A stretch of 64,000 bases of DNA from Streptomyces sp. R28 (GTDB lineage: Bacteria > Actinomycetota > Actinomycetes > Streptomycetales > Streptomycetaceae). The translations under genes were made by a program, and so were the position numbers. Where the stretch lies: assembly GCF_041052385.1 (NCBI RefSeq), contig NZ_CP163439.1, forward strand, positions 7,739,001-7,803,000, written 5' to 3'. The stretch's first letter is position 1. Each line of letters opens with the position of its first letter. This document shows, in pieces, positions 33,079 to 41,324 of the stretch. The notes below the pieces were generated by a model that saw only the letters and a list, made by a program, of their open reading frames with translations, was not told where the DNA came from and searched no databases.

Positions 33079-34560
33079 ATGCCGAACCTGGCGCACAACG
33101 TCGTACTGGCCGCTGCCCGGCACCCCCACCGCCCGGCCCTGCGCCTGGGCGAGCGGATCTGGACGTACCGCGAGGTGGACGTGCTGTCCGCGCGGGTCGC
33201 GGCGGCGCTGACCGCCGACGGGCTGCGCCCCGGCGACCGGGTGGGGCTGATGCTGCCGAACGTGCCCGCCTTCGTCGTCCTCTACTACGGCATCCTGCGC
33301 GCCGGAGGCACCGTCGTGCCGATCAACCCGCTGTTCAAGGCCCGCGAAGTGGAGTACTACCTCGCCGACTCCGGCGCCGACCGCCTGTTCGTGGTGGACC
33401 AGGCCATGGAGGCGGCCGAACCCGCAGCGCGCGCCACCGGCGCCCGCCTCGTCCGTGTCGACCCGACGGACGTGACCACGGTGGCGGGAGCACACGAACC
33501 GCTGCCGACGGTCTGCGACCGGGACGACGGCGCGACCGCCGCCATCTTCTACACCTCGGGCACCACCGGCCGCCCCAAGGGCGCCGAGCTCACCCACCAC
33601 AACCTCATCCGCAACGTCGACGTCGTCACCCGGCTCTTCGACCTCACCGAACGGGACGTGGTGCTGGGCTGTCTGCCGCTCTTCCACATCTTCGGCCAGG
33701 GCTGCGCGATGAACACCGCCCTCAAACAGGGCGCCTGCCTCGTACTGATCCCCCGCTTCGACCCGGGCGAGGTGCTGCGCGCGGTCGCCCGGCACCGGGT
33801 GACGGTCTTCGAAGGCGTCCCGACCATGTACGCCGCCCTGCTGGCGCACCCGGAGGACACGGACACCTCGTCCCTGCGGCTGTGCGTCTCCGGCGGCGCC
33901 TCGCTGCCCGTTCCGGTGCTGCACGGCTTCGAGAAGCGGTTCGACTGCGCGGTCCTGGAAGGCTTCGGCATGTCCGAGTGCTCCCCGGTCGTCTCCTTCA
34001 ACCACCCCGACCGGCCCCGCAAGCCCGGCTCGGTCGGCACACCCGTCGAAGGCGTCGAGGTCCGCGTCCTCGCCCCCGACGGCACACCGGTGCCCCGTGG
34101 CGAGACCGGGGAACTCGCCGTACGCGGCCACAACGTGATGAAGGGCTACTGGAACCGTCCCGACGCCACGGCGGAGACCGTCCCGGACGGCTGGCTGCGC
34201 ACCGGCGACCTCGTCCGGGAGGACGAGGACGGCTATCTCTTCGTCGTCGACCGCAAGAAGGACATGATCATCCGGGGCGGCTACAACATCTACCCCCGAG
34301 AGATCGAAGAAGTCCTCTACGAACACCCCGACGTGCTGGAGGCCGCAGTCCTGGGCATCCCGCACGACACCCTCGGCGAGGACGTCGCCGTCGCCGTCGT
34401 GCTCCGGCCCGGCGCCGAGCAACGGCCCGACGAACTCCGCCGGTTCGTCAAGGACCGCGTGGCGCCGTACAAGTACCCGCGCCACATCCACTACCTCGAC
34501 ACCCTGCCCAAGGGCCCCAGCGGCAAGATCCTCAAACGGGAGATCGACGTCCCCCGCTGA
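33079..34560 (+). CDS. Long/medium-chain acyl-CoA ligase
   Basis: 493 residues, ANL superfamily. The AMP-binding P-loop is YTSGTTGRPKGAE; GFGMSECSP, TGDLVREDEDGYLF and GGYNIYPREIEEVLY follow, and the C-terminal lysine is in PKGPSGKILKREI. It activates a carboxylic acid as CoA thioester. Within this cluster it could load the acyl starter for KAS III or the substrate of the oxidase. ATG 33079 after AGGAAG. It is the last gene on this strand before a convergent gene. A perfect palindrome CCCCGGTACCGGGG lies at 34705-34718. Confidence 0.92.
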   Translation: MPNLAHNVVLAAARHPHRPALRLGERIWTYREVDVLSARVAAALTADGLRPGDRVGLMLPNVPAFVVLYYGILRAGGTVVPINPLFKAREVEYYLADSGADRLFVVDQAMEAAEPAARATGARLVRVDPTDVTTVAGAHEPLPTVCDRDDGATAAIFYTSGTTGRPKGAELTHHNLIRNVDVVTRLFDLTERDVVLGCLPLFHIFGQGCAMNTALKQGACLVLIPRFDPGEVLRAVARHRVTVFEGVPTMYAALLAHPEDTDTSSLRLCVSGGASLPVPVLHGFEKRFDCAVLEGFGMSECSPVVSFNHPDRPRKPGSVGTPVEGVEVRVLAPDGTPVPRGETGELAVRGHNVMKGYWNRPDATAETVPDGWLRTGDLVREDEDGYLFVVDRKKDMIIRGGYNIYPREIEEVLYEHPDVLEAAVLGIPHDTLGEDVAVAVVLRPGAEQRPDELRRFVKDRVAPYKYPRHIHYLDTLPKGPSGKILKREIDVPR

Positions 34561-34735
34561 CCCTGCGGCTCTCTCCGTCACGCACCTGCCACGCGCCGAC
34601 ACACAGCGTCTGGGCAAGGTGCTGCCCTGGCATCCGCGCCTGCGGGAACGCCTTGCTCCGCCTGCCCCGGATCAACGTGGCCCCGGGCATCCCCCGGTAT
34701 GCATCCCCGGTACCGGGGCCACGCGGCCGGCTTCC

Positions 34736-35794
34736 TCAGCGACGGCGTTCCGGCCAGTCCGTCATCCGGAAGACACCCAGCATGTCGTCATCCCGTTTGC
34801 CCGCCGCCGAGAAGGACGCCTCCACGCCGACCCATCCCCGGAAGGCTCCCGAGTCGTCGAGGACCTGCAGCATCGGCTTCACATGCGAGTTGCCCCGGTA
34901 GCACGCGGAGGGCTCGCTGGGAGCCAGGCACGTGCACCAGTGCCAGTACGTGTCGCGGCGATCGTGGACGCCCACCCGCGTCAGGTAGTACTGGATGGAC
35001 GTGTCCCCCGAGGCCTGCCCGCACCCGCGTCCGCAGGCGCCCTCCTTCGGAGGCTGCAGGTACGTCATGCAGTACGTGGCACTGCCACCGCACAGGGTGA
35101 AGAGCCGCTGCTCGAACGGTCCCTCTTTCCTGGGCTGGGGCTTGCCGTGTTCCCAGGAGTCCAACTCGAGCCGGATCGACCGCCCGTGGTTCCGTACCGT
35201 CTCCATCGCCCGGCGCTCGGTGAGCGGGGCATTGCTCCCGTAGCCATATCCCGCCGTCGCCTTCGTCGAGTACAGGAACTCCAGGCGCGCGATTCCCGGC
35301 CCCGACCACACCCTCCACTTCTCCGTCCACGGCGCATCCGTGCCCCACTTGATCCACACTGTGCGGGCCTGCTCACCGTTGACCTGGTCGGTGGCCAGCC
35401 GATAGACGCCCGCTCGCTGCTCGGGTGCGCTGCCGCCGAAGCCCTCGACGGTCATGACCGGACACCGCCGCACCCCTGGGGGGCTCGCCTTCTCACCGGG
35501 AGCGCAGTCCGTGCCCGGGGTGGTGCCCGAGGAGACCCGCCTGGCCGGGTTCCGCTGGTTCCAGAAGTAGCTCCGCGCCGACACCGTGCCGGAGCCGGCA
35601 TCGAACCGGTACCAGCCAAGACGCACCCAGTTCCGCGGAGATGCACCCGTGAGGAACCCGGTGGACACGACGAAGTTCGACTTTCCGCCCGGCAGATCGG
35701 CGGGCGCCGCAGCCTGTACCGGTGCCACCACGGCCAGGGCCAGCACCAGCGGCAGCAGCAACATCCGTAGCTTTCTGATCATGCTGACGACCAT
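34736..35794 (-). CDS. Secreted Cys-rich protein of unknown function
   Basis: 352 residues from ATG 35794 (GGAGAC directly before it) or 348 from ATG 35782, where the signal peptide MIRKLRMLLLPLVLALAVV begins; the cleavage site is near VQAAAPA. The mature part has ten cysteines in clusters (DCAPG, RRCPV, TLCGGSATYC, GACGRGCGQ, HWCTCLAP, SACYRG), so it is probably disulfide-bonded and extracellular. Many Trp and Tyr residues suggest a carbohydrate- or wall-binding fold. No family recognised. The frame continues to 36037 but that part is His/Arg-rich and not protein-like. Confidence 0.7.
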   Translation of the reverse strand: MVVSMIRKLRMLLLPLVLALAVVAPVQAAAPADLPGGKSNFVVSTGFLTGASPRNWVRLGWYRFDAGSGTVSARSYFWNQRNPARRVSSGTTPGTDCAPGEKASPPGVRRCPVMTVEGFGGSAPEQRAGVYRLATDQVNGEQARTVWIKWGTDAPWTEKWRVWSGPGIARLEFLYSTKATAGYGYGSNAPLTERRAMETVRNHGRSIRLELDSWEHGKPQPRKEGPFEQRLFTLCGGSATYCMTYLQPPKEGACGRGCGQASGDTSIQYYLTRVGVHDRRDTYWHWCTCLAPSEPSACYRGNSHVKPMLQVLDDSGAFRGWVGVEASFSAAGKRDDDMLGVFRMTDWPERRR

Positions 35795-36279
35795 GTCTCC
35801 ATCCACACGTCGGCACCCTCCGACCTTCTGCACGTTCACCCGGCGCTCCGGGGCAGGCCGTGGCCGAGCAACGCGTCCACGCGCCCCCAACCGTCCAGCC
35901 GTGGCCGACGGCGGCGAATGGCGATGTGCACGGCGATGGACGCGGCGCCGTGCGCGGTGACGTGCACGGTGGTGGTCGGCGTTCGGCGGGGCCTGAGGGT
36001 GTGGGCGTGCGTCACGTGGTCCTCCTGAGGGGGGCACTGGGCTGAGCCGTGATGAGAGCGTCGGGATTCGGCGCGCCCGCTGCGATCGATGCTTCGGCGG
36101 CCGGCTTCAGGAGGGAAAGGGGTTGCCGGTTTCCTGTCGGCCCGGATACCAGGAAACCCACTCTGACCCTGGAATTCATCACTTCTGATGGCTGATCCGT
36201 GGCGCGGCGTTACCGCCCCGTCCCGGCGTCGTAGAAGGGGGCGCGAGGGCGACTCGGCCTGGCAGCTGGGAGGGTGTGC
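35795..36279. other. Divergent region upstream of the XRE-STAND protein
   Basis: 485 bases. The left half is low-complexity G/C with GTGCACGG-type repeats (about 35920-35980). A 9-bp inverted repeat is at 36128-36158. No gene supported. Confidence 0.5.
36128..36158. promoter_or_regulatory. Inverted repeat, candidate operator of the XRE protein
   Basis: GGTTTCCTG (36128-36136) and CAGGAAACC (36150-36158), a perfect 9-bp pair whose arm centres are 22 bp apart, two helical turns, 121 bases before the XRE-STAND start. Confidence 0.5.
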
Positions 36280-39200
36280 GTGGAATCCGAGGGAAACGAC
36301 GGGGTGCCCGGTGACAACACGCCCCGTGACAACACGCCCCCTGACGACACTCCCCGTGAAATTGCGCCCGGTGACAGCACGTTCGGTACGGAGCTGCGCC
36401 GACGGCGTCAGGCGAAGGGGCTGGCCCTGGCGGGGCTCGCGGAGAAGCTGAGGACGGGCAAGGGATATCTGAGCCGCCTGGAGCGCGGGTTGCAGCGGCC
36501 CAGCGAGGCGTTCGCACGGGCTTGTGATCAGGCGCTCGGCGCGGACGGTGCCCTGCTCGCGCTGGCGGTGGGACCGGGCGTGGGCCGCTGCCCGTTTCCG
36601 GGACTGACCTCGTTCCGGACGGAGGACGCGCGCTGGTTCTTCGGCCGGGAGCGCGCGGTCGCCGATCTGCTCGGGCTGCTGGCCGACCCCCGTACCGCAG
36701 GGCTCCCGGCCGTGCTGATCGGCCCGTCCGGCATCGGAAAGTCGTCGCTGCTACGAGCGGGACTGGCCGTGGCGGTCGCCCGTGGTGCGCTGCCCGAGCG
36801 GCAGCCCGGCGCGCCCACGGTGCTGTACATGACGCCCACCGCACGGCCGTGGGAGGAACTGCGCTCCCAGGTCGAACAGCGGCCGCTGGAGTCGTATGCC
36901 TTGGTCATCGTGGACCAGTTCGAAGAGCTGTTCGCTCTCTGCCTCGACGAGGCCGAACGCGTGCGGTTCATCGGCGAACTGTGCGCGCGAGCCGCCGACG
37001 GGCTGTCCGTCGCCATCGGTCTGCGGGCCGACTTCTACGGCCACTGTCTCGCCCATCCACCGCTGCTCGCCGCGCTGCGGACGCGCACGCTGCCGCTTGG
37101 CCCGATGAGCCCCGAAGAACTCCGGCAGGCGATCACCGAACCGGCCGCCACAGCGGGACTGGTACTGGAGCCAGGCCTGGTGGAGGTGCTGCTGCGTGAC
37201 CTCGGGGCCGTCGGCGGCACAGGCACATGCGAAGCCGCGAGCCTGCCCCTGCTGTCCCACGCGCTGCGCACCACCTGGCAGCAGCGAGTGGACGACACCC
37301 TGACGGTGGCCGGGTACGAACGGACCGGGGGCGTGCACGGGGCGGTGGCCGCGACGGCCGAGCGTGTTCACGGGCTGCTGCCCCCGGAGCACCAGGACAT
37401 CGCGCGCCCGCTCCTGCTGAACCTGGTGCGTGTGGGGGACGCCGGGGACGACACCCGCAACCGGACCGGCCGGGCCGAGCTGATCGAGCTGACCGCGGCC
37501 GGCGTGCCGGGCGCGCGGGCCGAGGATGTCGCCGCCGTCGTGGAGGCGTTCACCGGGGCCCGGCTGCTGACAGCCGACGCCGACCACGTGGAGATCAGCC
37601 ATGAGGCTCTGCTGTGGGCGTGGCCGCGACTGCGCGAGTGGATCGACGGCGACCGTGCCCGGCTCAGGCTCCATCAGCGGCTCGCGGAGGCGGCCCGTAT
37701 CTGGCACGAGGAGGGCAGGGACGTCGCACTCCTGCTGCGCGGTGCCCGTCTGGCCACGGTGTCGGACTGGCTGGACGAACACACCGGCGCGCATCCCGTG
37801 CTGCGGCCGGTGGAACGCGAGTTCCTGCGCGCCTGCCGGACGTACGAGGAAGCCGAGCGGGAAGCCGAACGCCGCCGCAACCGCAGATTGTGGCAACTGG
37901 TCGCAGGACTCGCCGTGCTCCTGGTCATCGCCCTGACGAGCGGGCTGCTCGCGGCGCAGAAGTCCGGCGAGGCCCAACGGCGCACCGGCGAGGCCGAGCA
38001 ACAGAAGCACCGGGCGCTGGCCGCTCTCCTGTCCAGCGAGGCACGGCGGCTCGCCCACGCCCGGCCGGAGCTCTCCGCACTTCTCGCAGTCGCAGCGTAC
38101 GAGCACGAACAGACCGCACAGTCACGGGGGACGCTGCTCAGCACACAGGCCCAGGGATTCGTGGGGCGGCTGTCCGACCCCCGGTACAAGGACATGCTGT
38201 GGTCGGCCGGCCTCAGCGACGACGGCCGCGTCCTCGCCGGCAGCGACGGCAGCGGACGCGCACTGATCTGGGACGTACGCCGCCACAAGCCGATGCACGT
38301 GATCGACGGCCTCCCCAGCAAGCTCCGCGCTGTCGCCATCAGCCCGGACGGCACCAGGGTCGCTGGGATCAGCGAGGACGGCACACTGCGGCTGTGGGAC
38401 GCCCGATCCGGACGACAACTGGCGCGCACGGCCGCCGCGCCCCCCGGCACACCCGGCTGGGGGGCGCTGGAGTTCAGCAGGGACGGCAGCATCGTGGCCG
38501 TGGCCGGCGCCGGAGTCCAACTCCGCCTGGTGGACGGGCTCAAGAAGACCGATTCCCCCGCCTCGACCACCGGCCTGGTCGGACTGGCCCTGCATCCCGA
38601 CCGCAACACGATCGCCGGCGCCGGGTGGGACGGCAAGGTCCATGTGTGGCAACGGTCGGACGACGGATTCATCACCGCTCCGCTCAGCCTCGACGGAGGA
38701 TCGGAGGACGTGTTCGACGTCGACTTCAGTCCGGACGGCGCACTGCTGGCCGCCGCGGGCAGGGACGGCGTCGTCCGGCTCTGGCGCACCTCCGACTGGC
38801 AGCCCGCAGGGGTTCTCGAGGGGCACAGCGGCGAGGTCTGGCGGCTCGCCTTTCGCGCGGACGGGAGGGTGCTCGCCTCGGCCGGAGAGGACCAGCAGGT
38901 TCTGCTCTGGGACGTCCAGGCCCGCCGGCGCCTTGCCTCTCTGGGCGGTCACAGCGCCTCCGTGCACTCGGTGTCCTTCTCCCGCGACGGGCTGCTGGCC
39001 AGCGGAGGAAGCGACCGGACCGCGGCCCTGTGGGACACCACCGGCTGGGTGGGTGACGGTTGCGGGACCGGCGCCGAGCCACCCCAGGCAGCGGCTTACG
39101 GCACCGGAGGCCTGGCCGTCGCGGGCGGCGGCACCATCACGTATCGCAGCTCCGGCCAGTGCCGCACCCTCCACATGGAGCCAGGACCGGTACGCGGCCT

Positions 39201-39915
39201 GGCCCGCGGCGGACAGCTCATCGCCGCGGGCGGCGACGCCGGCACGTTCCGGGTCTGGGACCTGCGACGTCGCCCCGACAAACCCCACAAGCTCGACCCC
39301 GACGACGCTCCCGAGAGCTATCGATACCAGTACGGGGCGGCTGTCAGCCCGGACGGCACCCTTGTCGCCGTGGGCGGCTACAGCAACACGATTCGAGCCT
39401 GGACCATGACCGCCGACGGGCCCGCCCCCCTACAGCGCTGGAAGGCGATCGGGACCGTCTGGGCACTCACCTTCAGCCCCGACAACCGCACGCTCGCCAT
39501 CGGAGCTGACCGTGTGGTCGACCTCGCCAGTCCCGGCGACAGGGGAAATGTTCAAAGGTTCGCGTCCCTCTCCGCACCGGTGACCGCGCTCGCCTACGGC
39601 GACGGGGGCAGGACCCTGGCCATCGGGACCAAGGACGGCACCGTGGAGCTCTGGGACGTCCACACCCGTAGACGGACCCTCACGCTGACCACCCACGAAG
39701 GCGCCGTGCGCGCCTTGCACTTCACGCCTCAAGGCGACCGCATCGCCATCGTCGGAGAACCTGGATCAGCCCGCTGGTGGACCCTGGACACGGCCTGGGC
39801 CCGGAGGCACGCCTGCCGGACCGCCTCGGCACCGGACCCGCAGGAGTGGCAGCGCCTCCTTCCCGATGTGAGCCGATCAGAGGTACTGCAAGCAACCCCC
39901 TGCCGGAACGAATAA
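36280..39915 (+). CDS. XRE-HTH / novel STAND NTPase / WD40 repeat protein
   Basis: 1211 residues from GTG 36280, 6 bases after GGGAGG. Order: repeat-rich acidic N-terminus (10-35), XRE helix-turn-helix (about 37-95; LRRRRQAKGLALAGLAEKL and GYLSRLERG), STAND NTPase (about 105-430; Walker A GPSGIGKSS at 148, Walker B ALVIVDQFEELF near 206), one membrane segment (about 537-559), then about 12 WD40 blades to the end (for example ISEDGTLRLWDARSG). STAND proteins are signal-triggered switches that oligomerise; some bacterial ones act in phage defence or development. A DNA-binding N-terminus on a membrane-spanning protein is odd. Not in an operon; neighbours give no function. Confidence 0.9.
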   Translation: MESEGNDGVPGDNTPRDNTPPDDTPREIAPGDSTFGTELRRRRQAKGLALAGLAEKLRTGKGYLSRLERGLQRPSEAFARACDQALGADGALLALAVGPGVGRCPFPGLTSFRTEDARWFFGRERAVADLLGLLADPRTAGLPAVLIGPSGIGKSSLLRAGLAVAVARGALPERQPGAPTVLYMTPTARPWEELRSQVEQRPLESYALVIVDQFEELFALCLDEAERVRFIGELCARAADGLSVAIGLRADFYGHCLAHPPLLAALRTRTLPLGPMSPEELRQAITEPAATAGLVLEPGLVEVLLRDLGAVGGTGTCEAASLPLLSHALRTTWQQRVDDTLTVAGYERTGGVHGAVAATAERVHGLLPPEHQDIARPLLLNLVRVGDAGDDTRNRTGRAELIELTAAGVPGARAEDVAAVVEAFTGARLLTADADHVEISHEALLWAWPRLREWIDGDRARLRLHQRLAEAARIWHEEGRDVALLLRGARLATVSDWLDEHTGAHPVLRPVEREFLRACRTYEEAEREAERRRNRRLWQLVAGLAVLLVIALTSGLLAAQKSGEAQRRTGEAEQQKHRALAALLSSEARRLAHARPELSALLAVAAYEHEQTAQSRGTLLSTQAQGFVGRLSDPRYKDMLWSAGLSDDGRVLAGSDGSGRALIWDVRRHKPMHVIDGLPSKLRAVAISPDGTRVAGISEDGTLRLWDARSGRQLARTAAAPPGTPGWGALEFSRDGSIVAVAGAGVQLRLVDGLKKTDSPASTTGLVGLALHPDRNTIAGAGWDGKVHVWQRSDDGFITAPLSLDGGSEDVFDVDFSPDGALLAAAGRDGVVRLWRTSDWQPAGVLEGHSGEVWRLAFRADGRVLASAGEDQQVLLWDVQARRRLASLGGHSASVHSVSFSRDGLLASGGSDRTAALWDTTGWVGDGCGTGAEPPQAAAYGTGGLAVAGGGTITYRSSGQCRTLHMEPGPVRGLARGGQLIAAGGDAGTFRVWDLRRRPDKPHKLDPDDAPESYRYQYGAAVSPDGTLVAVGGYSNTIRAWTMTADGPAPLQRWKAIGTVWALTFSPDNRTLAIGADRVVDLASPGDRGNVQRFASLSAPVTALAYGDGGRTLAIGTKDGTVELWDVHTRRRTLTLTTHEGAVRALHFTPQGDRIAIVGEPGSARWWTLDTAWARRHACRTASAPDPQEWQRLLPDVSRSEVLQATPCRNE
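36310..36384 (+). repeat. 15-base in-frame repeat at the N-terminus of the STAND gene
   Basis: About five diverged copies of CGTGACAACACGCCC encoding RDNTP-like units in residues 10-35. Confidence 0.8.
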
Positions 39916-40003
39916 CAGAACTTCCCCTTCCCTTTCCCCTGTAACTTCCCCTGCCATTTCCACTTCCGCTTCCGCTTCCGCTTCCACGAGATTCTCTCCG
40001 AAT
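39916..40003 (+). repeat. Polypyrimidine tract after the STAND gene
   Basis: An almost pure C/T stretch with TTCCCC and later four TTCCGC units. It could form triplex DNA or slow replication. No hairpin terminator was seen, so the tract may have another role in ending transcription. The rest of the 255-base gap shows no gene. Confidence 0.6.
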
Positions 40004-40170
40004 CCCTCTCATCCCTCCCGGACCCGTGAATTTCCTCGGTTCGCTGGCGTTTCCTGATTCTTCCTCGACTGAGAAACCGGCAACTCCTTCCGCCTGCCGG
40101 ACGGTCGGCCGAAACATCTGTCGCGGCGGGCGCCACAGCCCGCCTCACCACAGATGTGAGGAGAAACGGG

Positions 40171-40821
40171 ATGCATCACAGCACCCTTCACGCCGCCGTG
40201 GTCGCGAGCACGGCAACACTGGCTCTGCTCGTCCCGGCCGGCGGCACCGCCAGTGCCACGCAAACGGAAACGTCGGCACCGCAGTCCACCAAGGCCGTCA
40301 GCACGCCTCACCGGATCGACCGGCCGGGGTCGATCAGTGGCGAGGCCGCGTCCGCAGCGCCCCGGGCCCGAGTCTGCCTGGTCATCGACCCGAGCTTCGC
40401 GGGTGTGGGTCACGTCGGCTGGATGGTTCAGGACACTGCCCGCAACCGCTGGGTGGGCGGCGCCACCGAAGACGGCCGCAGGGCACAGCCCGGTGCCACC
40501 CCCGACCGTGCGGCGGGCGGCAGCTGGTCCGCCCGTGGCACCTACCGCGCCATCATCGACACCTTCAAGTCCAAGCGGGGCGGCTACGCGAAGATGCGCT
40601 GCCGGTACTCCCGGCACGGCGACGCGAACAACGCGGTCAAGGTCTTCAACCTCAGCACCTACCGCGCCTATTCGCTGACGACGGACAACTGCCTGACCCG
40701 TTCGGTGGGAGCCTTCAAGGCGTACTCGACGGAATTCAGCCACCTTCCCAGCGGGAAGTACACCCGCCCCAACGACTACTACGACAACGACCTGAGGGGC
40801 TGGACGACAGTCCGCCTCTGA
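40171..40821 (+). CDS. Secreted protein, possible permuted NlpC/P60-like fold
   Basis: 216 residues. ATG 40171 follows GAGGAG. A signal peptide (LHAAVVASTATLALLVPAGG, cleaved near ASA/TQ) is followed by a linker and a compact domain. It has a His in GVGHVGWMVQD and a Cys in LTTDNCLTRS, the order His then Cys seen in circularly permuted papain-like (YiiX/DUF4105-type) hydrolases. Three other features of that fold were not testable by eye, so the assignment is tentative. A hairpin terminator follows the stop. Confidence 0.65.
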   Translation: MHHSTLHAAVVASTATLALLVPAGGTASATQTETSAPQSTKAVSTPHRIDRPGSISGEAASAAPRARVCLVIDPSFAGVGHVGWMVQDTARNRWVGGATEDGRRAQPGATPDRAAGGSWSARGTYRAIIDTFKSKRGGYAKMRCRYSRHGDANNAVKVFNLSTYRAYSLTTDNCLTRSVGAFKAYSTEFSHLPSGKYTRPNDYYDNDLRGWTTVRL

Positions 40822-40837
40822 GGCCGCCCCAAGGTGC

Positions 40838-40867
40838 TCGGGATCCGCTCCGCCCAGCGGATCCCGA
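40838..40867 (+). terminator. Hairpin after the secreted protein gene
   Basis: Perfect 12-bp stem TCGGGATCCGCT/AGCGGATCCCGA with 6-base loop, 17 bases after the stop. Confidence 0.75.
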
Positions 40868-41024
40868 CACCGCATCGGCTCCACACCATCGACCCGACCA
40901 GTCCATCCCTCTGGGTCTCCGGCCCTGGACTGGCTCTCGCCCAGGTCGCTCGAGCGGGCGGCGGTGTGCAGCGCGCCGTCCGCTGGATCGAACGTGGCCG
41001 TGTCCACTACCGGCGTCGGCCTGT

Positions 41025-41051
41025 GGGCGGGCGGGCGGGGGCGGGCGGGCG
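41025..41051 (+). other. G-rich run, potential G-quadruplex
   Basis: Six GGG or GGGG tracts separated by single C residues, about 275 bases before the aminotransferase start. Quadruplex folding is inferred from sequence only. Confidence 0.5.
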
Positions 41052-41324
41052 TCGGCCGGTCGGTTCGGCCGCCCTGCGCACAGTTTGCTTGCACCATGAC
41101 GGACGTCCGCGAGCGACGCTTCCGCCACCGCAAGGATCTTGAAGCAACCCGTAACCCGGTGAACGGTCCGGGGTTGGTAGCGGTGGGGGGCCAGCTGCCT
41201 GTGTGCGGTCCCCAGTGCCCAGTTCCCCGGAGCTTCGAGTCGACGCTCGCGGGGCTTCGTATGTCGGGTGGGGCGAGGATGCGAGAGACCTGCTCGCCCC
41301 TGGACAGCGGGAGGACAGGGAGCC

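Larger units (their letters stand above)
40822..41324. other. Gene-free region upstream of the siderophore locus
   Basis: 503 bases: the terminator above, a G-rich run at 41025-41051, and the unidentified promoter of the aminotransferase. I looked for a DmdR/IdeR iron box (TTAGGTTAGGCT-like) and found none. Confidence 0.5.

Noticed and set aside
40822..41324. Iron-regulator (DmdR/IdeR) box before the siderophore locus
   Set aside because: No 19-bp TTAGGTTAGGCT-like site was found by eye; iron control remains unproven.
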